This document shows positions 11,056-23,600 of a stretch of 64,000 bases of DNA, piece after piece. The position numbers and the translations under genes are program-made. Numbering within the stretch: position 1 is the first letter of the stretch; the number at the start of each line of letters is the position of its first letter. Under the pieces are notes generated by a model. That model was given only the letters and a program-made list of their open reading frames with translations, was not told where the DNA came from and made no database searches. Source of the stretch: Notospermus geniculatus (lineage: Eukaryota > Nemertea > Pilidiophora > Heteronemertea > Lineidae); NCBI GenBank assembly GCA_002633025.1, contig NMRB01000930.1, positions 46,626-110,625 on the forward strand. The letters run 5' to 3'.

Positions 11056-11536
11056 ACTGGAATACCCGTGGTTACGTCAGCAAACGCAATAAAATCGCTG
11101 TAAATTGGGGAAATGGAATTTCAAAACGAAGAAAAGTGACTCTTCGGGACTTGTCACATATTTATATATAAGTGTAAGACAAGCATGTTTACCAATAAAT
11201 TTCGAAAAAAAAGAAAAATGGAAAAGAAAAATGGTTGGAAACACAAACCTTCGGTATATGAGTTTCCGTGACTGGTATATAATAATGTGTGGACAAGACG
11301 ACCAAATTTTAACTCGCAATAACAAGTAGGCCTACAGTTACCTGACTGTTCAAATCAGATTTCCCTTTGGTTTATATAGACAAATGTGCAATGTCATTAC
11401 GTTCATTAAACCATGTCAGGTCAAAATTCATATACACATTGGTTCTTGCACGTGTTAGAAGAAGCCATTATATGACCGAATATCGCGGGTTTGCCTAGTT
11501 TTCAATGCGCTATGTTCCTAACGAGCCACCGTAGGT

Positions 11537-11550
11537 ACGCGCATGCGCTG
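11537..11550. promoter_or_regulatory. NRF1-like palindrome
   Basis: acgcgcatgcgctg contains GCGCATGCGC, the core of the NRF1 consensus. It lies about 480 bp upstream of the ethanolamine-kinase-like ATG on the minus strand, a plausible promoter position. Confidence 0.35.
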
Positions 11551-11599
11551 TGAGTACATAGCAGCAGTATTTCACGAGCAGCAGAAATACACGTTATAC

Positions 11600-11771
11600 T
11601 AGTGTCCCACTGGCGAATTTTGGCCTGCGACAAGGGACGAATGAAAAAATCGTAGCTCTTCGTAGACTGTCGTCTATGTTCGCAAATGCTAAATATCGCA
11701 GCTTGTCGAGGGAATGTCGCAGACTTCAGATTCGCCCCTTGTCGTGGGAAAAAGTCGCCAGTGGGACACTA
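11600..11771. mobile_element. MITE with tagtgtcccactggcga terminal inverted repeats
   Basis: The left end tagtgtcccactggcga (11600-11616) is the reverse complement of the right end tcgccagtgggacacta (11755-11771). The interior pairs cttgtcg/cgacaag words. 172 bp, non-coding. Confidence 0.85.
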
Positions 11772-12473
11772 CCATTATACCGGTATGTCTCATTGATGTT
11801 TATATGTTGATAAGAACACTTGACAAGCCTGGTGACGCAGGGAAATTTGAGATGGGGCCAAAAAAATCGGTATTGACAGTGCATATATGTAGGCCTATAT
11901 TTCTTCCTGGTACATGTATTTCAAACAATAAAAAGAAAAAAACAGCATTCTCCACCCAAATCAAACGTTTCGCCATGAGTCACCTCTTGTTATTTTTGGT
12001 AAGGCTTTAAAAATGGAAGGAGGAATCTTCACTAAACGTTGTCGTAGGCTAACTGGGACATGGCGAAAACTCATTTTTGTTCCCAAAGAACGATTAGCGG
12101 TATGAATCATCGGCAGTCGTGTAAATCAAATGATAACCGTCATATAGCACATTTCACTCGTACCCTTTATCAAAAATCGAGGTCACACTGGGTTGAATAT
12201 TCAACAAATAGGCCGACAACGAAACTATTCATCCGAACAGAAATTTTCTTTTGTATTTCTTTATATCAGAAAATAGTTCACCATTTCGGCTCATTTCTCA
12301 CGATCCCGATGCCACCTGATTTTATAGCCTACATGCCTTTCTAAAATACCAAAAGGCCAGTAGAGAAGAGGTGTCGCACCAGAAGGATTATTATGTAGTA
12401 TGTGACAGTTTTCAACTCCAGCTCTTCAATATGTCATCTTGATTTCATCTACGAGTGATACATATCGTACGGA

Positions 12474-14611
12474 ATGAAGATGAGGTCACATAAAAGTCTT
12501 TTTCTGGTGATTTTTCTGACTGTATGGAAGGTAAGGAAAGAGAAATGGCTTTTAACACTTTCGATATTTCAAAGGTAAACACAGTGAAAACGGTAGAGAT
12601 GTAGGCCTACATACATACATGTATACGTTCCAAACGGGTTACGATACGCTTTTGTGACAGCTCGTAGGCCGAGGGTCGTACATGTAATTGAATCACCATC
12701 TTAAAGTAGGCCTAGATTAGCACAAGATGGGCTCCCATGCATGTCGTGACGCAGAGAAGGCTGACAGCATCCAAGTAAGAACAGCGATGTCATAGGATGT
12801 ACTGAACGTTCACCGGCACTACGACCCTGTACATTCTTAATACGTGTAATGTGAAGCCACTGCAGAATTAGCCTATGCCAACTATACATGAGTCTCATGC
12901 TGATATTCTAAGTACTTGTCATGATTAGCTTTTGTAGGCTTAAGGAAGTTCAAAACAGAGCACGGCCCACACCCAACCATTCACGAACAGTGGTGGTGGG
13001 TACTGTTATGGTTATGGTGGGAATGCTTTGCGGGTGGGCCAAGTTAGCTCTTGTGAGTAGACCACGTGGTGTGAACTTCTGCATTAGAGTGTGTTACAAT
13101 GTAAGAAAAGTGTTCTCATTCAGAAAAAATCACCTGACGGGTCCCCCTGCTGTTGACTCATATTAAGCCGTCAGTGCGATCAAAAGATGGCAGCTACGAG
13201 GAGAAATGCATGCAGCCATCTTTAATTGAGACGTGAAGACCAAATCCCAAAGAGCATTTGCAAGTTTCACGTCTTTTCAGGTGCAAGAGGTGACACCTAA
13301 ATGTCAACTCATAGTACAACTAGCTAAGTTCACGAACAGCAAGACAGCAGGTCATCATACGATATTCGACGGAACATGTTGTCAAGGGCAGCAAACGTCC
13401 TGTCACTCGCTGTGCGCTCCCAAAGTCCAGATGTGTGTCATGCAGGGAACACAGTAAGTCGAGCACGCGACTTGACCACGTCGGCATTGTTTTGCCGTCA
13501 CCTTTATCTTCCGCCATATCACCTTCTTAAGTCTTTTGCCTTCACAATCAGATATCTGTAGCCTTTCATTATTCAAGTCTGGGGACATTCATACATGTAT
13601 GCATTTGTAGGTAAAACAATCTTTTTTTTTCAGGCCGGAATTGGATGCTGGAGGATGTAAGAATTGGCATTGCACACCGACCGACTTATTCTATGAATTC
13701 CCCGGTCAGGGCAACGCAGATCCGATGATTTATCAGGCTGATGCTAATGTGAAGACGTGGTCGCTTGACCCTGCTGGAGGCTGCGAGGTACGTAAACTAA
13801 AAAATGCCAAAAATACATCAAAGGCGGAAAAAGTGTTCAGATTATCAGCGTACCTAACTTTCTGTCTGAGGTTATGTTCGCTTTGATAAGACCACGATTG
13901 ACTCGAACTCACTCCCCTAATCTTTTTCTCAATTCTAGACCCTGCCCTACTGGATCCGTGTTGTAGATTTATCCGTTAGCGGTCGCCCATCGATAGACTG
14001 CTTTAAGGGGACCTTAACAGGCACGACCACGGCTCACAACTACAACCTCTGGACGACTATGAAACAAACCAAATCGATTACCGGACTCAGAACTAAGGCA
14101 CCATCGTCGTATGTTGACACTTAGATCTTTCGAGCTACCCCAAACCTTGCTGGTATTTTTTCACATCTCCATGGATACCCCTTGGTTAGATTAAACTGGA
14201 AAAAAATGAGGAGACCCGTTGTCATCCAAATATCTGATTGTGTCCTACAACATTCCAGCCTGAAGAAGACCCCGGTTGGTGTCGAAAATTCTGGAAGTTG
14301 ACTTCCTGTTTATCATCTGTCATACAACATTGATATTTTGGTAAAAGTACAACAACCAAAACTTTATAACTTTTCTTTCTTTTAAAGGCTTGAATTTATC
14401 TACCTTAAAATGTGTGCATCCCAATACTACAATCCCCCGCTGTGTAACGTCAAGTGCCAAAAGGCGGACATTTGTTCGCTGGGTTTCTTTAGTTGTGATG
14501 GAAAGACGGGAGCCAAAATTTGTGATACTGGCTGGGGCGGAAAGGACTGCAAAGAGTTCCAGAAGCCGAATGACGTCACTTCTCCTCGTAGCTGTACACA
14601 TCGTCTGAAAG
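12474..14611 (+). other. Head exons: signal peptide, MNNL/C2-like region, DSL domain 1
   Basis: Exons 12474-12530, 13281-13453, 13634-13787, 13939-14108, 14388-14611, all GT-AG with compatible phases (0, 2, 0, 2, 1). Exon 1 is a classic signal peptide: MKMRSH followed by the hydrophobic stretch SLFLVIFLTVW. Exon 2 has the MNNL layout (L-x-V-x-L-x-x-F-x-N, then G-x-CC-x-G-Q, then spaced Cys). Exon 4 carries TLPYWIRVVDLSV, in the place of the C2-like strand that precedes DSL in Notch ligands. Exon 5 contains a DSL domain at residues 194-239. Cys spacing is C-x9-C-x3-C-x12-C-x8-C-x8-C, with YYN after Cys1 and GWGG before Cys6. An extra Cys lies between Cys3 and Cys4. It is preceded by LEFIYLKMC, like the Y-R-V-x-C of Delta. 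Confidence 0.75.
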
Positions 14612-17600
14612 GTTGGCCTTTTCATTATTCAAAAATAAATGTATCATCTGGACTGCAGCAATGACGTCTTTTAAAGCTGGTACGGTACATTGCCAAGTAC
14701 ATGTAGGCCTACTCATGTCTGAGGCGTCCTGAGAAAAACCTTGAAGTCTGGTACAGGTACATGTACCCTGACTTTTATCACTGCATTTCAGGAATTGGAC
14801 TCTCAAAGTGGAAGGGAACGAATCCCTGCACCAAAGAAGAACTTGTGGTCGACATTTCCAAAATTAAGTGGTCAGCAACGTTGGCAACTCTGTCTGGTTC
14901 CATCGTTATGACGAACCCTACCACAAAAGCAGCAAGCCCTCATGAATTCCAAATCAAGGAGACACTGGAATCGAAATCGTCTGTGATAGAATTTCAACTA
15001 GCAACCCCGGCAGGTCAAGGATTCAAGGCAACCTACACGCATGCTCAGTTAGACTCGATGTCCGTCACGAGTTTCAACATAAACAGCGTCTGTGGAACGT
15101 CATTCAAGCTCACAAGGACAGCTTGTAATTGTCATTTTTTCTTTTCGTCCATGCTTGGCATTCTGTAGATATCCATCAAAACATNNNNNNNNNNNNNNNN
15201 NNNNNNNNNNNNNNNNNNNNNNNNNNNNNNNNNNNNNNNNNNNNNNNNNNNNNNNNNNNNNNNNNNNNNNNNNNNNNNNNNNNNNNNNNNNNNNNNNNNN
15301 NNNNNNNNNNNNNNNNNNNNNNNNNNNNNNNNNNNNNNNNNNNNNNNNNNNNNNNNNNNNNNNNNNNNNNNNNNNNNNNNNNNNNNNNNNNNNNNNNNNN
15401 NNNNNNNNNNNNNNNNNNNNNNNNNNNNNNNNNNNNNNNNNNNNNNTAGAAAAGCCGGGCCCGGCAAGGGAGCTTCATTCGAATCTGAGCAATCGACGAC
15501 ACATTGCAGGCCTTCTTTTTATACCGTGGGCACAAACTTGCTCCAAAGCTGCCCGGCGTCCACGTTTCATCCGTAGAAAGCCTTGGCAGAACGTAAAAAA
15601 CGTGTCAGACCTTGATCAGAACGTGAGGAACGTGAGGGACCCCATCCGAACGTAACGGGCCGGGAGGGAACGTACTGGCATCCGTGGTAGACCGCGGGCC
15701 GAACCGTAGTGCGGCTTTGAGCCTCCGGGGCTCAGCAGCCGCTTCCCCCCACGGCCCGTTACGGGTACCGTGATAGACCGTGAGGAAACTTAGCAAGACG
15801 TAACAAAACTTGAATACAGAGAAAAAAATAGCCGAAATCCCACGGAGCACTACGTTTCGGGCAAACGGGGCTGCCGTGGTGACCGGGAACATAGTGTGAC
15901 CGTAGCATTACATAGAAATCGGTGAAAAAAATTTTATATCCAAAGGAGACATTTCACATAATTTTTGTTAAATTCACATACACGAAATTAAGTAATTGCA
16001 CATTTTAAAACCTCATTGTCCACCTTTAGCTTCAGTGGTACAAACTGTGAAATTAAGAAATCGACACTGAACTGTGAAACCAACACATGTAAGAATGGCG
16101 GGACGTGCCACAATGGATCACCGAGTTATAAATATGGTTACTATTGCAAGTGTAAAGAAGGATATAGCGGCACCAATTGTGAGATTAACAAACCAGCAGA
16201 GAAGTGTCCCGATGACAAATACGGACCATATTGCGACATATCCTGTAAAGCTGAGGACAGCTGTAGCGGGCACTACAAATGTAAAATCACTGGCGAGAAA
16301 GAATGTTTGCCAAGATTTACTGGTCCGGACACCAACTGTGTCACCGCTGCTGATCCCACTGCCAACTGCCCAAACGGCGCTCAACCAAACTGCGGCAAAA
16401 ATGGACTGCATTGCTTCAAAGGTGCCTGCTGCTGTAAGGAAGGATACCACGGAACGATCTGTGAACTCGTCGATGGATGTGCTGTGAAACCATGTAAGAA
16501 CAGTGGAAAGTGTGAAATTACAACTGGAAATGAATACAAATGTACCTGCACTGGAGGTTATACTGGAACCAACTGTGAACTCGATGCATGTGCTGTGAAA
16601 CCATGTAAGAACAGTGGAAAGTGTGAAATTACAACTGGAAATAAATACAAATGTATCTGCACTGGAGGTTATACAGGAACAAACTGTGAACTCGATGCAT
16701 GTGCTGTGAAACCATGTAAAAACAGTGGGACCTGTGCAATTACAACTGGAAATAAATACAAATGTACATGCAGTGGAGGTCACACTGGAACAAACTGTGA
16801 GTTTGCACCATCGAAAGGGAAGTGCAGCACTACCTCGTGCAAGAACAAGGGAAAATGTACCAGTGTGTCGTCTGACACTTACAAGTGTGATTGTGGTGCA
16901 GGATTTTATGGAAAGATTTGTGAATGGCGTGATGCTTGTACTGAAAACACATGTCAGAACAGTGGAACATGTCAAAGGACAGGCGATAAGATCTACAAAT
17001 GCACATGCACTGGAGGTTATACTGGAACAAATTGCGAGTTTGCACCATCGAAAGGGAAGTGTAGCCTTACCTCTTGCAAGAATGGTGGAAAATGTACTAG
17101 CGTTTCATCTGACACTTACAAGTGTGATTGTGGCGGTACAGGATTTTATGGAAAGGTCTGTGAATGGAAGAATGCGTGTGCAACGACAAACCCGTGCAAA
17201 AACAATGGAGTCTGTCAAGTTGATGGTGACAACAAGTACACATGCAATTGTCGAGAAGGCTTTGCCGGTACTAACTGTGATGTGACAGCGTGCTCGTTTC
17301 TGTCGTTGATGTTTGGTGTGAAGGTTCTGAAGACAGATTTCACGAAGTTTCAGCAGAGTTTACTGAGCCTTTGTAAAGATAAATTACCGAGTGAGTACCG
17401 TGAATTGAGACGATTTGTCTTTGCGAGATTCGTAGAACTATCTCTCATTCTCAGTACCGGATGAGATATGCATACTACCTCCTTAAACCATGGCTTTTCT
17501 CCTTCTTTTTCACCCGTAAAATGCAGATGTTGAGACATCATCGAAGATTGATGTCAGTGATCTAGAGCAAGTGGAAGGAATTTCGTCAAAAGCTGGGTGA

Positions 17601-20600
17601 GTTTGGGCAAGAAAAAAAACGTTATAACTGATGGGTGAGGGAAACGTTGATTTTTCACATCTTAGGTTCTCAAATTCTCATTTCCCAACCCATACGAGCA
17701 GTTAGTACAAGCAGAGTAACGCTGTGCGCGCAACCGTGTGCATGCCTAGAAACAGTCACAGCCCTTATTACTTTCAATGGCCCGATACTATGTTTTATGT
17801 GTAGGCTACCGTATAAAGTGAGATTCAGATGTAAAATTCGTCCGTTTTCCAGCTCCCCCATGTACAAGTTGAAATATCAAATGCGTATTGATTCAAAGTG
17901 CGTCGAACCGGGTAAAAATGCGAACTACGAGACATGTGTCCAGACAAAGATAAGCATAACCAGCTTAACTAACATCAAGTACACTCCTTTCACCGGTGAT
18001 ACCAAAGACTTTGTCCCTCTGAAAGTCACAGGGAAGCTGTACATCACGTCTCGTGTGGCTGATGTCTACGATGCCACCATTGAAGGGAAGATCAAAACTC
18101 TTGTTGAAGCGAAAAATTCAGGTGATGTCCCGTTTTTCTGCTCTCTTGACGCTTACCATCGATAAGCCAAACCTCGGGACCCATTCTTTTTTGCTTTTCA
18201 ATTCGTTCTTTCTTATGTGATGATGGTCGTGTGTATGGCCTCAAACACTGGTGATGGGAGGTCGACCCACAACTAAATGTTGATGACGACTCTACACGTC
18301 GTTAGATCTACTTTGTACACGTACTAGTACGTACATTTCTTTTTCAGGCCTAACTGCGAGCGTGAATATCATCGGGAAAAGAACAGTTTATACGTCAAAT
18401 GGGTACGTTTCACTTAATTACCGTATAGCATGTAATTCCAGATCGGATGAGACGGTAAACTTTGAATGTGCAAATTATCAATTTTAAATGTATAATATGT
18501 AGGCCTACATGTACCATCAATAATAAATTTGGAAGAATGATATCCAATCATAGGGCTGTAATTGTCTGCAAAGAGAGTAAAAGCGTTTTGGTGAAAAAGA
18601 TTTTACATTATAAATGACTGATATTAATTTTTGATAACCATTCAAAGTTGTGTGTACTTAGGTGTAAAAGTGCTTTAACCTCCTCGTTGCGTCATTCTTT
18701 AGGGAGGAACGTACAGAACTGATTTACACCATCAAGAAGACCAGTGATGGCGCCCTCATCGACCCCTCGACGATCAGCATGCCCAGTCTGGATGAAATGA
18801 ATACCGCCCTCGCGACCATTAAATTACCGCGGAGGGGCAAATTAGAGCTGGTGACTGATACTAGTGTGAAGTACACGACCAAAGCACTGACTGAGACGCT
18901 GACCTTGAATTCGGCCCTGTCCGCTTCATCCAATGCAAAACTCATTGCTGCTTTGAAGGCGGCGTACAAGAAGAAAATACGTAAGGCGTACATGTACTCT
19001 CTGTATATCTGTTGTAAACGACTTAGACCTGCAAGTTCAAATTGACTGGCATACTGGTAACTCCAATTGGGCGTGGCCAGAATACGCACATGTACATGTA
19101 GGCCGACTGTACATGTAATTCTGTTCAGTGCTGTCTTATATCCGATGTGAAATATCCCCTGGTGTTTGGTCTTAATGGCGGCACACTCGGAGTGGGGTGA
19201 AAAAGTATACTGTACCTTACTTGCAAGCATCTTCTTTCAAATTAACTTCTTATTTCAGCTGCTTTGGATGTATCCAAGATGACCATTACGATCCTGCGAG
19301 AAAAAGCTGTTCTCACTAGTTCAGGGTATGTCGGCGAGTACCTGATACATGTATAATGTTTTAGGGGTAGATGTGCGTTTGTAGAAGTTGTAATCCAATG
19401 CAGGCTTTGACATGTTTCCACACCGTCCATCCGAGGACACCCCTGCAAATGGGGACGTCCCCATTTGCACCTAAGCTATTTCCAAGTAATTGGGGGCGTA
19501 TGCAGCATGAATATTGAATCAGTGCGAGGCAGTCCTCAAATGTCATTTATCCTACGGTTTGTGTAGTTCCCCTTTTGCCTGCAGCGCGCTGGGGGATGAT
19601 GTGGCCCTTAACCACATCAGTTCATGAAACTTTAAGCTGCGCAACGTTGTGAGGCATTCCGGTCATCGAAAATTAGAGGAGAGATACAGACGAAAAAAAG
19701 CTCTTAGCAATTGAAAAAAATCTGTTTACAGTTAGAGTGTCTTCTTAATTCAGCAAAACGGCCTACGACATCGTCTATTCTACTTCCTACGACAATTCCG
19801 TTTTGGGTTCATCCAATCTGCCGAAACTCAATAAAGCCGATATCACACTCGACTTCAAGAATGAATTAGAACAAAAGTTTGAAATCATCGATGAGGTTAC
19901 CATTGAAGACAGTCAGTTGCGCGCGGTTATCGTGAACCAATATATCCTCCAGAAAGACCTTGCGGTGTTCAAAAAGGGTTTGGAAGACACGTGGAAAGCA
20001 ACATACCGTAAGTTAGGAAGTTATATTCTTAACGAAAATTGCTTCTGGGAAAAACTGCATTGTGAGACAGTGAAACAGGAAATTAGGGAGTTTGTGTCCT
20101 ATTTTAAAATGAAGTTTGGCATTGCAAACAAGGGCCTCTCTATTAAAATTCATCTAAATACATGTACTCAAGTTTTCTTCGCTTGAAGTTCAGGCATAGT
20201 TGACTCTGTGGTGTTTTTGGTGGTCTATCGGTTGCATTCCTGGTTTTTGTAAATATCGTGATAGGTGAACCGGTGTCTATTCTTGGCTTTTCAGCTAACA
20301 CCAACATCGCCATTACGTTACTCGGCCAAGCAACGTCAGCAAGTGATATGATCGATTTCAGCTATAGGTAGGCCCTATTGCAACCAGTTATCTGTCATAC
20401 ACAATGTACTCGATCGCTGCATAGTACTTAGGGAAGGTGTTATTTTTTGTCACCATAACAATGAACGGCCCGAAGTAACATGATGTCAAGTTGTCGGGGC
20501 GATCAGTCCTAGCACTCTAGCCCCCTCCCACCCTCCTTCGAAATTTTATGGACACAATTATTTGATTTCAGGGAAGTTACACACATACTTTACTACACAC

Positions 20601-23600
20601 TTACCATGAATGGAAAACCGGCCTATAAGGATGACACAAAATATTTGAATTTAAACGTTCTGTCGAGTAAAATTACCATCAGCGGCAACAAAGGCAAATA
20701 CAAAACTATTGGAGACTACGTGAATCCGCAATCAAGATTGATCCGAGATAGTTACGCTCTGTATATTTCCAACGCTGCACTGTCTGTCAAGGACATGAAG
20801 GAAATTGGGGCGTTCATCAAGAAGGGATGGGAGGAACAATATGCTGGTAAAAGTTACTTCTGTTGTTGTTGTTCTTGTTCTTGATCGTTGTTGTTGTTTA
20901 ACCATTGCTATTTGAAGTGATTCAGTTGTTGTTCTTGTTGTGTAACCATTGCTATTTGAAGTGATTCAAACAAACTTCTTTTGTGGTAACCATAGACACA
21001 GATCTTATCCAAAATTCTGGGAAATACATGTAGCTGGGGCCGCCAGTGATTTCGATAAAAACTATTTCATTGCAGAATACAAGACATGCAAATGTTTGTC
21101 AATTTCGGCCAGAGTGTTGGAGGAAATAGTTGACTGGAAAACAAAGTAAGTGATAGAAATACGTGTAAAAGTACGCTTGATGTTTATCTCCGTACAAATT
21201 CCTACCTCAACACACTTTCCTTTCTTTTCTCCGTTTATTCCTTCTCTCAGGAAACGTATCTGGAAGCTTCTTTACTTCGCCGAAGCCAGCAACAAGGTCA
21301 TTGTACCCTCAACGGTAGCACCTCTCCAACTGTCCATCATCAGAGCAGCACTAAAGGATTTTAGGACGACCTTGGGCTCGGCTGTGGTGGTCACCGACAA
21401 GGCAAAAGATTTCGTCAGCTATAGTTCTTTGTTCAGGGTCAACTTGAAATCACCTCTGTTCAAGGGCGACAGGGTGAAATTCACTGATGGCGTGAAGGCG
21501 GCGTGGAAGAAACAGGGAACTTGTGAGTTCAGATTTTAGAGTTCATGAACACATCGTTAGTGTAGCCCATAGGCTCTCTTATTTCGTTATTGTAAGCTTC
21601 TAGCATGTCTCTCACTGCATGGTTTCGAAAATACTCCCCGTAAAGAAATAAAAATAACTCCTGGTTTTCAGCTGTCACATCTGCCGAAATAGCTCTGGAA
21701 GAGGAATTCATTATTCCAAGTGGGTAAGTTGGCGTTCTCTAGATATGCAGTCGTACACATGCCTTGGTTTAAATCATCTGTCCAAACAACCTTCCGCGCG
21801 CCGATCGTTGATGGAATAGGCGGATCGGGCTCAGACTTCGTTCAGTGGCCCGCTGTTTCGGTCATGCATTCAATCGTTCAGACAATCCGATCCAATCTGA
21901 TATTTCGCACTTTGCAACATTTTTCGGTCATTCCGCAGGGAATCCTTCTGGTCAGTTTCATACAAAGCTGCAACTACAACCGATGCAATGGACGCAGAGA
22001 TCTCACCGCTCCTCACCGGCAACAACATCAAAGCCGCGTTCAGCGACATCACCAGTGTCCAAGGAACGGACGTCAAGCTGTCCAGCTTGTTGTTCAGCGG
22101 CAAGGTGGAAGAGGCGGTCAGAAGCAACATGTTGTTTAGAGTGTATTTCACCGAAATGGTGGCCAAGGCAGACCTGCCCAAAATAGCTGAGGGACTGAAG
22201 ACTGTGGCCATCAAGGAGTACGGTAGGTGGCACCCGAATCGTTTTCTGCCAGAAACAAGAAGCTAGCAGTAGCAGAAGTGTCTAGATAAATAACAAGGCC
22301 GTCCGAATCATCGTCGCAAATGTTTTTAAACTATTCGTCTTTTGCAGGGATGAGTTCGATCGCTGTTTTCAAGATCTTCGGAGCCAGTGAGGAAGTCATT
22401 GCGCTGAAAGAAAGGTAAGACTAGCATCTGAGCCCGCGCCTGAGGTGGGTCTTCCTTCATTCGTCTGTTTGGAACTCGCAAATCCAGCATGGAAGCTCCA
22501 TGAAAACGTTCCGAAACTCTTTTCAGCATAACTGCCAACGTGGTGAGGTTCTCAATTTTCTACAAAAGTCTCATGGATGCATCTGTGATGCGTCAACTCA
22601 GTGTAGGAGGCCTGAAAGCCGAACTAACTTTCGTTGGCGTTGGAGGAAGTGTGTATACTCCGGTATCTATCGGGCAGGAAATAAGCCTGAAGAAAGGATT
22701 CGTTGTGTACATGGAGAAGGAAATCGTGAAGGAGGACTTGACTAAGATGATTGCTGCCATTAGATTGGCTTGGATAGAGTCTTCAGGTAGGTAAAGTGGC
22801 ACCTCGTCGACAGCTTTACCAGGGCACCTCTGCAGAGTCCCAGACTGGTCACTTACCGGTTCATTAATTCCGACCTGATGTACAACGAAGTCATACAAAC
22901 TGTAAATTCGGATGCATTTGTATCTCATTGCATCCGTTTACAGTTGCTTTGATGTAGTTTTTTGTATTTTGCAGGTCTCAAGAATTGTGATCAGAAATGT
23001 CTGGACATAAAATATGGAACTCAGATCAAAATGGTGTACAGGGCTTACAAGGACAAGAAGTAGGTTATGTAATTCACAAAAACGTCTTGAATTGGTGTAT
23101 GATAATGCACTCTTAATTGACGGGTATCAAATTTAAGGTGCTTTATTGAGTTGATTGATGATGATTAAATTCTGTTTCAGTCCTTTTGTTGTGCAATTTG
23201 TCTACTACAAGTACGAAGACGATAATCTCATTGATTCTCAAGCCTCGCCACCACTGGACGTCAAGAAGTACTTGGAGAAACGAATTACGTTCAAACACCC
23301 TCTCGGCGGTGCTTATACTGTGTTAACGGAGGTCAAGGGTACCGAGGTTTGGGCGTACAGCGCGAGGTTCACACTGAAAGTGTTAGGCCAGGTGACGGTG
23401 AAAATGAGGCAGACGTTCGAACAGAAGATCAAGGGTGTTTGGTCCAGTATGGATGATAGTAAGTATATAGAAGGATCACGGAACGAACCGTAAATTCCAG
23501 GGCCTTTCCCAGGAGTTTTTTCTTTTTCTGTTATTTAAAGTCACTTTGGAAATAAAACTACGAAATTCTCTCAGTGAGTATTCTTTTGCAATTGAATATG

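Noticed and set aside
16118-16975. 285-residue open frame on the minus strand opposite the EGF exon
   Set aside because: It mirrors the repetitive Cys codons of the EGF repeats; Thr/Ser/Cys-rich repeat translation with no start context or splice signals. Shadow of the real exon.
16118-17390. Simple Delta or Jagged orthologue
   Set aside because: DSL and EGF features fit, but there are two DSL domains, no calcium-binding EGF signatures, and a long non-EGF array before the membrane; I therefore do not give it a Delta/Jagged symbol.
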